Shown piece after piece: positions 1 to 7,434 of a stretch of DNA of 17,352 bases. Source of the DNA: JBCDCP01 sp039181495 (lineage in GTDB: Bacteria > Pseudomonadota > Alphaproteobacteria > Rhizobiales > Tepidamorphaceae); NCBI GenBank assembly GCA_039181495.1, contig JBCDCP010000066.1, forward strand, positions 1 through 17,352, in the 5' to 3' direction. The notes beneath the pieces were generated by a model. The model did not search any database. It was not told where the DNA came from and saw only the letters and a list, made by a program, of their open reading frames with translations. The translations under genes and the position numbers were made by a program. The number at the start of each line of letters is the position of its first letter. Position 1 is the first letter of the stretch.

Positions 1-5
1 AAAGA

Positions 6-80
6 TGGTGGGCACGGCTGTGATTGAACCAGCGACCTTTCCGGTGTGAACGGAACGCTCTCCCGCTGAGCTACGCGCCC
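6..80 (-). tRNA. tRNA-Val (anticodon CAC)
   Basis: On the minus strand a full 75-nt cloverleaf folds. The acceptor is GGGCGCG/CGTGCCC with one G-U pair, the D arm is GCTC/GAGC, and the anticodon arm TTCCG-TTCACAC-CGGAA gives anticodon CAC, which reads the valine codon GTG. The T loop is TTCAATC and the CCA end is encoded. The T stem is GCTGG/ACAGC, so the normally invariant G53-C61 pair is a G-A mismatch (A61 corresponds to + strand base 21). The rest is standard. It lies downstream of gph on the same strand. It could be functional, a decayed copy, or contain a sequencing error. Confidence 0.93.
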
Positions 81-83
81 GCG

Positions 84-117
84 CCGATCGGGTCCTGAAC
101 GAGACCCCTCGGATCGG
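84..117. terminator. stem-loop between gph and tRNA-Val
   Basis: Outer arms CCGATC (84-89) and GATCGG (112-117) enclose inner arms GGGTC (90-94) and GACCC (103-107), with an 8-nt loop and a 4-nt bulge (108-111). It sits 34 bp after the gph stop and just before the tRNA, both read on the minus strand. It could end gph transcription, although no T-run follows, or belong to the tRNA leader. The structure is seen; the role is inferred. Confidence 0.35.
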
Positions 118-150
118 GAACAGCGACATAGGGAAGGTCGGCGCACGGTG

Positions 151-852
151 TCAAGGTGCTCCGGCTGCGTCTCCGCCCAGCAGGCTGTCGATGCCGGCGA
201 TGAGTGCGTCGAAATGGCTGATGACCAGATCAGCGCCAAGGCTGTGCGCCGGCCGGTCGGTATAGCCGAAGTCGACCAATATGCAGGGCACACCGGCCGC
301 GCGGGCGCTTCCCGCATCGGCAATGCTGTCACCGATCATCACCGCTTTACCGCCGCCGGCTTGGTCAACCGCGAGCAGCAGCGGATCAGGCGCGGGCTTT
401 GATCGCGTGGTCGCGCCGCCGCCGACAATGGCTGCAAAACGGGCTGTCATCTCCAACTCGTCGAGCAGTTGCCGGGCGAGGGATTCAAGCTTGTTGGTGC
501 ACACCGCAAGCACAAAGCCACGGTCAGCCAGCTCATCGAGCGCATCCATCAGGCCGGGATAGGGGCGCGAGTGCACGGCGATATGAGCCTCGTAGTGGAC
601 CAGAAAGGACTGGAACAGCGCATCGATATCGTGTTTGCCGACCGGTTCACCGAGCTGCCGCAGCGCCCGTTCGATCATCGCTCGCGCGCCCTGGCCGACG
701 ATCCCCTTGGTGTCCTCAAGCGTCACCGGCGGCAGTCCGACACCGGCAAGCACGCCGTTGAGCGCAGCCATCAGATCCGGTGCAGTGTCGATCAGGGTTC
801 CGTCGAGGTCGAAGACCGCAACCGGTGCCGCGACTGTGCGTTGTTGAGGCAT
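151..852 (-). CDS. gph: phosphoglycolate phosphatase (HAD superfamily)
   Basis: This 233-residue cytoplasmic HAD hydrolase is predicted to convert 2-phosphoglycolate to glycolate, clearing a by-product of DNA repair or of Rubisco oxygenation. All four HAD motifs are visible: nucleophile motif DLDGT with Asp15 and Asp17, motif II Thr119 in VCTN, motif III Lys152 in RSKPAP, and motif IV GDSIAD with Asp175 and Asp179. The helical cap between residues 20 and 100 and the overall length match the Gph/CbbZ family. The ATG at 852 is preceded by AGGA at a suitable distance. It is divergent from the membrane protein gene at 1097 and is followed by tRNA-Val on the same strand. Other HAD phosphatases share the motifs, so substrate specificity is inferred from the overall match. 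Confidence 0.9.
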   Translation of the reverse strand: MPQQRTVAAPVAVFDLDGTLIDTAPDLMAALNGVLAGVGLPPVTLEDTKGIVGQGARAMIERALRQLGEPVGKHDIDALFQSFLVHYEAHIAVHSRPYPGLMDALDELADRGFVLAVCTNKLESLARQLLDELEMTARFAAIVGGGATTRSKPAPDPLLLAVDQAGGGKAVMIGDSIADAGSARAAGVPCILVDFGYTDRPAHSLGADLVISHFDALIAGIDSLLGGDAAGAP

Positions 853-1035
853 TGGGTTCCTGATAGAAAACGGGGACTGTTCTGCGGCGGGACTCGGCCA
901 AGCCCGGCCCTGGTGCTAAATGATTGCGTCCGGGCAAGACAGCCGACATATGTAGCAGCAATGGAAGAGTGGCGAGGTTATACGCGAATGCGTGCGGCCC
1001 GCCAGCCCATCCCATCCGGGACCGCTAAGTCGTGA

Positions 1036-1054
1036 CAGGGACGTTTTGTCCCTG
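1036..1054. promoter_or_regulatory. perfect inverted repeat, candidate operator or hairpin
   Basis: CAGGGAC (1036-1042), GTTTT spacer, GTCCCTG (1048-1054) is a perfect 7-bp inverted repeat in the 244-bp region between gph (-) and the membrane protein gene (+). It ends 42 bp before the chosen start at 1097. A possible -35 (TTGTCC, 1046-1051) overlaps its right arm, but no good -10 is seen at ideal spacing. It could be an operator or an RNA hairpin. It does not match a regulator site I can name. Confidence 0.4.
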
Positions 1055-1096
1055 CGGGATCGGCGGTCTCTAGTACAAGTTGGACCAGCGTCGCGC

Positions 1097-3673
1097 ATGC
1101 GCGGGATCATTTTGGCATATGAGCGCGAATCCAATGCCGGCCTCATTCGGGGCGAAGACGGCAATCGATATGGATTCCGCGCCCAGGAATGGCGTGAACG
1201 CACTCAGCCGCTCAAGGGGGTCTCGGTCGATTTCGAGCCGGATGGCCCGCTGGCACGCGACATTTACATCATCATGCCGACCGATAGCGCCGCCGATGGT
1301 GAGCCGGTCTCGTTTCTGATCGCCACGCGGACATGGATCGCCAACCACCCCGAAGCGCTGGTCGCCACCATGATCCTGATCGCCTGCGGGCTGCCATTCT
1401 ATCGTTTTCTCGGCATCGAAACGACGCTGTATCAGGCTCCTGAAATCCTGCTTCGTCTGTCCGCCGGTCTTGAGCGGATCCGCGCACTGGCGCAACAGGT
1501 GCCCTCGGCCGCAACCGCTGCTGCCATGATCAAGATGCTGCTGCCGGGCATTTATGTCTTGTGGATCATCCCGCTGCTGGCGGCCTATGTGCTGTATCGA
1601 GCACTGTTTGATCTGCCGCGCCTGGGGCTCTTGCGCGTTTTTGGCTTCTGCTCATTGCTTCTCCCGGTTCTGGTCCCGGTGATGGTGGTCGTGCCGACGT
1701 GGTTTCTGGTGGTCCAGTCGATCCCCGCCGAGCAGCAGATCACGCTATTACACAGCGTGTTTGATCTGCCCCGCTTCGGCCCGCTTCGTGAAATCGCACT
1801 CGGTGCCGTTGCGACGATGATCCTAGGGCTGGGGCTGTTCCTGTGGTCGATCAATCCCGACAATGTCGATGAACGGGCGGCCGCCCGGCAGGGAACGACG
1901 CACCGGTCGGGCCGTTCCCGCGCGCCCCAACGCCCGCAGGGTGCACCCCTGGGGCAAGCCGCATCCGCCTCGCATCCCCCAGCCATGGCGCCAGGTCCGA
2001 GCCCGGCAGTGGCTCCGGGGATGGCTGAAGCCTTTGCGCCGCCGCGCCTGCGCAGCCGCCCCGCGCCAGGCCACCCCGGCGGGCCTCCTCAGCAGAACCC
2101 GCAGCATCCCGATCAGCTGCGTCAGATGCCTGCAGGAGCACAGCAAGGCCCGCAGCCATCGCCATATGCGCCCCCGGGCTCACCGTTTGCGCCCCCGCAT
2201 GCCGGCCAGCCGATCCACCCCGGGCAGGTGCCGCAAGGCGTGGGCCCAGGTGCGCCGACCCCACTCCCGCCGGAAACCGGTGGTGTCGCACCCGGTCAGC
2301 CGCCTTATGACCCGGCGCTTCACGGCAATGGCGCGGGCGCCGCCATCCAGCCGCAGCCTGGCTTTGATGAGGGTCTTCCCCATCACGACCCGATACCCGA
2401 AAGCCTGCGGCGGCGTTTTGAGGAACGCCAGCAGCGCCTCAATCAGCAGCCACCTCAAGCGGCTGCGGTCCAGCAAGCCCCCGCACCACCGCCGGAAGCC
2501 ACAGCGCCAGCACAGCCGCAGAACGCGATGGCTGCTTTGCCGCCGCCCGAGGCTTACAATGACGTGACGCAGGATCCTGCCGGGGTGCCGCCACAGGCAA
2601 TGCCAGCCGAGATGCCGAACATCGAGTCACCGTCACCCGGGCCCGATCCGATGGCCGGTGCGTCTCCAACTGAAGCGGCCCAATCACAGTTCCCGGATGC
2701 AAGAGACGGGTTCGGGGTGCCGGTCAATGCCAGCGTCTCGGGTTGGTCCGTCAATCCTGGCCAGCCGCGCTACGATTTCGATGGGCTTGATGCCAACCAA
2801 CCGGCGGCGCAGACGCCTGATCCGGGCGTTGAGACCGAACAGCCCTATGCGTCGCTTGCCGAAAAACTGCGCCTGGCGCCACGTGGTGCTGCAGAGCCGC
2901 AAGGCCCGCCGCCAACCGGCAGTAACGGGCCTGTCCCAAATCAGATCGCTGGTCCGCCCCGCCCGGCCCAGCCGCCCAAGACGCTCGAAGCACTCGCAGC
3001 GGGGGCGCGTTCGAGACCCAAGCCGCCTCCGGAGCCCGAGGTGCAGGACAGTCCGGTCAGCGCCAGTTCTTTGACAGAGCCGCCGTCTGAGACCCAGCCG
3101 GCGGTTGAGGCAGAATCCGTCCAGACTCCTGGCCCTGCGGATAGCCCGAAAAAGCCCGAGATTCCGCCGCCACCCAAAGAGATCACCGATTTTCTGAGAC
3201 TGCTCGATGAACCTGATGGTTTGCGCAAGCTCGCCGCGGTCGCCCCGTCACCGCCGGGATTTCCGCCAAGTCCTCCGCCAGGTGACAGGCCCACCGATGC
3301 CTCAAAACCTTCGACCCCAAGTGCAGGGTCTGATGCTGTTGCTCGGCCTGAGACACCCCAAGATGTACCGTCCGCGTCTTCGGAGAAACAACCCGATCAG
3401 CAGCGTTCACGTGGCAACGGCGTCAGTCCGCCGCCGCCGCCTCCACCGGACGACACGCTTGAGCACGCCCTTGATAGGGCCATGGAACGTCTCAATGGAG
3501 GCTTGCCTAGCCGCCAGGAAGAGGCACCTGAAAAGGATACCGGGGAGACCCCGGCTGCGACGTCTGATGCCGCCAAGACCGTCACCGCGCTCTATGAGCG
3601 TCTCCGGCAAGAACGCAGTGCAAAGGAACCAAAGAGCGATCTGCCGATCCCACCTGTCCCACCGCGTCGATAA
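1097..3673 (+). CDS. cold-shock-like / four-TM / proline-rich-tail protein, function unknown
   Basis: I do not recognise this 858-residue protein. Residues 1-60 resemble a cold-shock-type OB fold: the opening MRGIILAYERESNAGLIRG is followed by RYGF and VDFEP, in the order of CSD strands with a nucleic-acid-binding aromatic. Four hydrophobic segments follow at about 86-104, 146-168, 178-206 and 232-250. From about 255 to the end the chain is rich in Pro, Gln and Ala and likely disordered, broken by short charged helix-like islands near 435, 586, 628, 700, 786 and 830. It ends in PPVPPRR. The frame is open upstream to an ATG at 992, but the 35 extra residues are unlike the domain, so I chose the ATG at 1097; no strong ribosome site precedes it. 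The long overlapping open frames in other phases here come from biased, proline-rich composition. The tail probably lies in the cytoplasm, because both termini fall on the same side of four helices. Confidence 0.8.
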   Translation: MRGIILAYERESNAGLIRGEDGNRYGFRAQEWRERTQPLKGVSVDFEPDGPLARDIYIIMPTDSAADGEPVSFLIATRTWIANHPEALVATMILIACGLPFYRFLGIETTLYQAPEILLRLSAGLERIRALAQQVPSAATAAAMIKMLLPGIYVLWIIPLLAAYVLYRALFDLPRLGLLRVFGFCSLLLPVLVPVMVVVPTWFLVVQSIPAEQQITLLHSVFDLPRFGPLREIALGAVATMILGLGLFLWSINPDNVDERAAARQGTTHRSGRSRAPQRPQGAPLGQAASASHPPAMAPGPSPAVAPGMAEAFAPPRLRSRPAPGHPGGPPQQNPQHPDQLRQMPAGAQQGPQPSPYAPPGSPFAPPHAGQPIHPGQVPQGVGPGAPTPLPPETGGVAPGQPPYDPALHGNGAGAAIQPQPGFDEGLPHHDPIPESLRRRFEERQQRLNQQPPQAAAVQQAPAPPPEATAPAQPQNAMAALPPPEAYNDVTQDPAGVPPQAMPAEMPNIESPSPGPDPMAGASPTEAAQSQFPDARDGFGVPVNASVSGWSVNPGQPRYDFDGLDANQPAAQTPDPGVETEQPYASLAEKLRLAPRGAAEPQGPPPTGSNGPVPNQIAGPPRPAQPPKTLEALAAGARSRPKPPPEPEVQDSPVSASSLTEPPSETQPAVEAESVQTPGPADSPKKPEIPPPPKEITDFLRLLDEPDGLRKLAAVAPSPPGFPPSPPPGDRPTDASKPSTPSAGSDAVARPETPQDVPSASSEKQPDQQRSRGNGVSPPPPPPPDDTLEHALDRAMERLNGGLPSRQEEAPEKDTGETPAATSDAAKTVTALYERLRQERSAKEPKSDLPIPPVPPRR

Positions 3674-3810
3674 GCCAACACATCGCGCGCATCGACGGTT
3701 TCGTCATGCGCCGGTCGATTGCCGACGCTAACAACATACTCATGAAGCCAAGTGTCCGTTGAATGCGAAAAAGGGCATTGGTGCCAAGACACAGTTCAGG
3801 AGGACCCGCC

Positions 3811-5271
3811 ATGGACCTGCAAAGCCAGCTCGAACGCCCCGATCTTCTGCGTAGCCAATGCTACGTCAACGGCCAGTGGATAGGCTCCAGTACCGATCCG
3901 GTGACGAACCCCGCCACGGGCGACCGCATTACGGCGGTTCCCTATCTGGGAGCGTCCGAGGCCAACGACGCGGTCGAACGGGCCCATGAGGCATTTGCGG
4001 GCTGGGCGAAGATGCTGGCCAAGGAGCGCGCCAACATTCTGCGCCGCTGGTTCGAGCTGATGATCGCCAACAAGGAAGATCTCGCCAAGATCATGACCGC
4101 GGAGCAGGGCAAGCCGCTTGCCGAAGCACGTGGTGAGATCGACTACGCAGCGTCTTTCATCGAGTTCTTCGCCGAGGAAGCTAAGCGCATTTATGGCGAG
4201 ACAATTCCCTCCCACAGGCCGGATGGGCGCATCGTTGTTCTGCGACAGCCCATCGGGGTGGTGGCGGCCATCACGCCGTGGACTTTCCCGGCCGCGATGA
4301 TCACACGGAAGGTGGCGCCCGGCCTCGCTGCCGGCTGCACCACCGTGGTCAAGCCAGCGCCCGATACGCCGCTGTCGGCGCTTGCGCTGGCGGTGCTGGC
4401 CGATGAAGCGGGCATCCCGCCGGGCGTGCTCAATATCATCACCGGAGATGCGGTCGAAATCGGCAAGGTGCTGACCGGCCATGACAAGGTCAGAGCGATT
4501 GGCTTTACCGGTTCGACGCCGGTCGGAAAACTGTTGATGAAGCAAGCTTCCGACTCCGTGAAGAAGGTGTCGCTCGAACTTGGCGGCAACGCCCCGTTCA
4601 TTGTTTTTGACGATGCCGATCTGGACGCCGCGGTGCAGGGCGCGATGGCGTCCAAGTTCCGCAATGCTGGCCAGACCTGCGTTTGCGCCAACCGGATCTA
4701 TGTCCAGGACGGCGTCTATGATGCGTTTGCCGAGAAGTTTGCTGCCGAAGTGGTCAAGCTCAAGGTCGGCGATGGCATGGAGGTCGGCGTCACAACCGGC
4801 CCTCTGATCAATGCAGCAGCAATCGACAAGGTCGAGACCCATATTGCCGATGCGGTCGGCATGGGCGCCCAACTCGTCACAGGCGGCAAACGCCACAGCC
4901 TGGGCGGCACATTTTTCGAGCCGACCGTTCTGAAGAATGTGACGACGCGCATGCTGATCACCCGCGAGGAGACCTTCGGCCCTGTCGCACCTTTGTTCCG
5001 CTTCCATACCGAGGAGGAGGTAATCGGAATGGCGAACGACACGCCATTCGGGCTCGCAGCCTATTTTTATGCCCGCGATGTTGGCCGCTGTTTCCGCGTT
5101 GCCGAGGCGCTCGAATACGGCATCATCGGCGTCAATGAAGGGATTATCTCGACCGAAGTCGCACCCTTTGGCGGGGTCAAGCAATCCGGGCTTGGCCGCG
5201 AGGGATCGCACCACGCGATCGAGGAATATACCGAGCTGAAATACGTCCTGATGGGCGGGCTTGGCGGCTAG
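3811..5271 (+). CDS. gabD: NAD(P)-dependent succinate-semialdehyde dehydrogenase-like aldehyde dehydrogenase
   Basis: This 486-residue ALDH superfamily enzyme is predicted to oxidise succinate semialdehyde to succinate, the last step of 4-aminobutyrate breakdown. The coenzyme-binding motif GFTGSTPVGK is at 231-240. The general base Glu256 lies in LELGGNAP, and the nucleophile Cys290 in NAGQTC. TRKVAPGLAAGCTTVVKPA resembles E. coli GabD. A start at 3811 is supported by AGGAGG 7-8 bp upstream; an in-frame ATG at 3763 lacks this and adds non-family sequence. Oddly, the near-invariant PWNFP motif reads PWTFP, so the oxyanion-hole Asn is Thr158. rpiA starts 26 bp downstream, suggesting one operon. 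Other semialdehydes are possible substrates. No gabT or gab regulator is next to it. Confidence 0.85.
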   Translation: MDLQSQLERPDLLRSQCYVNGQWIGSSTDPVTNPATGDRITAVPYLGASEANDAVERAHEAFAGWAKMLAKERANILRRWFELMIANKEDLAKIMTAEQGKPLAEARGEIDYAASFIEFFAEEAKRIYGETIPSHRPDGRIVVLRQPIGVVAAITPWTFPAAMITRKVAPGLAAGCTTVVKPAPDTPLSALALAVLADEAGIPPGVLNIITGDAVEIGKVLTGHDKVRAIGFTGSTPVGKLLMKQASDSVKKVSLELGGNAPFIVFDDADLDAAVQGAMASKFRNAGQTCVCANRIYVQDGVYDAFAEKFAAEVVKLKVGDGMEVGVTTGPLINAAAIDKVETHIADAVGMGAQLVTGGKRHSLGGTFFEPTVLKNVTTRMLITREETFGPVAPLFRFHTEEEVIGMANDTPFGLAAYFYARDVGRCFRVAEALEYGIIGVNEGIISTEVAPFGGVKQSGLGREGSHHAIEEYTELKYVLMGGLGG

Positions 5272-5297
5272 CCGGTCGCAATCCGGGGACAAGCGGA

Positions 5298-6002
5298 ATG
5301 GCTGATCAGGACGATCTCAAGCGCCAGGTGGGTGAGCGTGCGGCAGCGCTCGTCAAACCCGGCATGAAACTTGGGCTGGGGACCGGGTCCACGGCTGCCC
5401 GGTTCATCGAGGCGCTCGGTACGAGGATCAAGGCCGACGGGCTCGAATGTATCGGTGTCCCTACCTCCGAAGTGACGCGCAGGCAGGCCAACGAGGTGGG
5501 CATTCCGCTCGGCGATCTGGATCAATTGGTAGAGCTTGATCTGTGCGTCGACGGTGCAGATGAGATCGACCCTGAGTTAAGGTTGATCAAGGGTGGCGGT
5601 GGCGCGCTGTTGCGTGAGAAGATCGTTGCGACCGCGTCACGGCGCATGATTGTGATTGCCGATCAGTCCAAGATCGTGGACGTCATTGGGGATTTCCCAT
5701 TGCCGATCGAGATCGTCCGTTTCGGTGTCGAGAGCACCCGGCGTGAGATCGAACAGGCAGCCCGCAATGCCAGTTGCGGGGGGCCGATCACGATCCGCCT
5801 GCAGGAAAACGGTAATCCCTATATCACCGACCAGGGCAACATCATTGTCGACTGCGATTTCCGTCGCATGGAATACCCCGAGAAGTTGGCCCAGAACCTC
5901 TCCGCGATCCCCGGGGTCGTCGAGCATGGCCTGTTTATCGGGATCGCGGATGGAGCCATCATCGCAACCCAAAGCGGAATTGAGACCCGCGGTCGGGTTT
6001 GA
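5298..6002 (+). CDS. rpiA: ribose-5-phosphate isomerase A
   Basis: This 234-residue cytoplasmic enzyme interconverts ribose 5-phosphate and ribulose 5-phosphate in the non-oxidative pentose phosphate pathway. The phosphate-binding GTGSTA is at 28-33. Catalytic residues line up with E. coli RpiA at a constant offset: Asp85 and Asp88 in DGADE, Lys98 in IKGGGGAL, and Glu107 in REKIV. Full length for the family. It sits 26 bp after gabD and 15 bp before gor, so the three are probably co-transcribed. In many rhizobia a DUF2059 gene lies between rpiA and gor; it is absent here. Confidence 0.96.
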   Translation: MADQDDLKRQVGERAAALVKPGMKLGLGTGSTAARFIEALGTRIKADGLECIGVPTSEVTRRQANEVGIPLGDLDQLVELDLCVDGADEIDPELRLIKGGGGALLREKIVATASRRMIVIADQSKIVDVIGDFPLPIEIVRFGVESTRREIEQAARNASCGGPITIRLQENGNPYITDQGNIIVDCDFRRMEYPEKLAQNLSAIPGVVEHGLFIGIADGAIIATQSGIETRGRV

Positions 6003-6017
6003 AAGGACGGTATCGCC

Positions 6018-7418
6018 ATGGCGAGCCATAACTACGACTACGATCTCTTTGTCATCGGTGGCGGTTCGGGCGGTGTGCGCGCGGCACGCATTTCGTCACA
6101 ACACGGCGCAAAGGTCGGGCTCGCTGAATATGACCGCTACGGCGGCACCTGCGTTATCCGCGGATGTGTGCCCAAGAAGCTGATGGTCTATGCCAGCCGC
6201 TTCGCCAACGAATTCGAAGAGGCGTCCGGCTATGGCTGGACGGTGGGCGAACGGTCATTCGACTGGAGCACACTGATCGGCCGAAAGGACGAAGAGATCG
6301 ATCGACTCGAGGAGATTTACCGGACAAACCTCAAAAAGGCGGGCGTGACGCTGTTCGATGCCCATGCGCGCTTTGCTGATGCGCACACACTGATCCTCAA
6401 GTCCGGTGATGGCAGCGAGCAGAAGGTAACGGCTGATCGCATCCTTATTGCCACCGGCGGATATCCCAAGCTCGATGACAGATTGCCGGGTATGGAACAT
6501 GCGATCACCTCGAACGCCGTATTTCATCTCGACGAGATGCCCAAACGGATCGTGATCGCTGGCGGCGGATACATCGCTGTTGAGTTCGCAAGCATCTTTT
6601 GCGGCCTCGGCGCCGATACGACGCTGATCTATCGCGGCGATGAAATCCTGCGTGGGTTCGACGATGAGGTGCGCACCTTCACGCGCGAGCAACTCGAACG
6701 GAAAGGCCTCAAGGTGATCCTCGGTGAGGTCTTCACTAAACTCGAAGAGACGCCACAAGGGCTTGTCGGGCATACGTCAGGCGGCAAGGTGCTGGAAGCT
6801 GACCAGATTATGTTCGCCATCGGACGCAACCCGAATGTGCATGGCCTGGGACTGCAGGGGGTTGGCGTTGCGCAAGGCGCGAAGGGCGAGATCATTGTCG
6901 ATGCCTTTTCGCAGACCTCGCAGGATCACATCTACGCCGTGGGTGATGTCACTGACCGGATCAATCTCACGCCAGTTGCTATTCGAGAAGGCCATGCCTT
7001 CGCCGACACGGTTTTTGGCGGCATGCCGACCAGAATGGACCATGCCGATGTGGCAACGGCGGTGTTCACAACGCCCGAGATCGGCACCGTCGGGCTGACC
7101 GAACAAGAGGCGCGGGCAACCCATCAAATGGTCGATATCTATCGCACAGATTTTCGGACCATGAAGAAGGCATTTCCGGGCTCAAGCGAGCGCATGCTGA
7201 TGAAGATCGTGGTTGATGGGCAAACGGATCGTGTTCTCGGTGTCCATGTCGTGGGAGACGGGGCTGGCGAGATGAGCCAGCTCCTTGGCATCGCCATCAA
7301 GATGGGCGCGACCAAGGCCGACTTCGACCGCACGGTCGCGGTGCATCCCACGGCCGCAGAGGAACTGGTCACGCTCAGAACCCGTTCTGAGCGCTATATG
7401 AAAGACGCGGCCGAGTAG
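6018..7418 (+). CDS. gor: glutathione-disulfide reductase
   Basis: This 466-residue flavoprotein reduces oxidised glutathione with NADPH and maintains the thiol pool. The FAD-binding GGGSGG is at 14-19. The redox-active disulfide is Cys45/Cys50 in GGTCVIRGCVPKK. A second Rossmann motif, AGGGYIAVEFA, is followed by IYRGDEILR, whose arginines suit NADPH. The second FAD motif is YAVGDVTD. The C-terminal HPTAAEE, with His443 and Glu448, is the glutathione reductase catalytic dyad. The GCVPKK form and the NADP-type motif favour gor over lpd or merA. The AAGGACGG ribosome site lies 7-8 bp before ATG. It follows rpiA closely and converges on the ligase gene with 16 bp between stops and no evident terminator. 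Confidence 0.96.
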   Translation: MASHNYDYDLFVIGGGSGGVRAARISSQHGAKVGLAEYDRYGGTCVIRGCVPKKLMVYASRFANEFEEASGYGWTVGERSFDWSTLIGRKDEEIDRLEEIYRTNLKKAGVTLFDAHARFADAHTLILKSGDGSEQKVTADRILIATGGYPKLDDRLPGMEHAITSNAVFHLDEMPKRIVIAGGGYIAVEFASIFCGLGADTTLIYRGDEILRGFDDEVRTFTREQLERKGLKVILGEVFTKLEETPQGLVGHTSGGKVLEADQIMFAIGRNPNVHGLGLQGVGVAQGAKGEIIVDAFSQTSQDHIYAVGDVTDRINLTPVAIREGHAFADTVFGGMPTRMDHADVATAVFTTPEIGTVGLTEQEARATHQMVDIYRTDFRTMKKAFPGSSERMLMKIVVDGQTDRVLGVHVVGDGAGEMSQLLGIAIKMGATKADFDRTVAVHPTAAEELVTLRTRSERYMKDAAE

Positions 7419-7434
7419 GTGGTTGTTTTTGGCG

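Noticed and set aside
1863..2567. 234-codon plus-strand frame overlapping the proline-rich tail
   Set aside because: Arg/Pro-rich shadow of the GC-rich tail coding sequence in another phase; no ribosome site or domain.
3692..3718. ATCGAC/GTCGAT inverted repeat after the large membrane protein gene as a terminator
   Set aside because: The arms are only six bases, the loop is long and there is no T-run, so it is not distinguishable from chance.
3796..5292. 498-codon open frame on the minus strand opposite gabD
   Set aside because: It mirrors the whole aldehyde dehydrogenase gene, has no recognisable domain, and is expected from codon bias in GC-rich DNA. The plus strand has clear catalytic motifs and a strong ribosome site.
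7419..7434. T-run in the 16-bp gap between gor and the ligase gene as a terminator
   Set aside because: No stem precedes the short T stretch.
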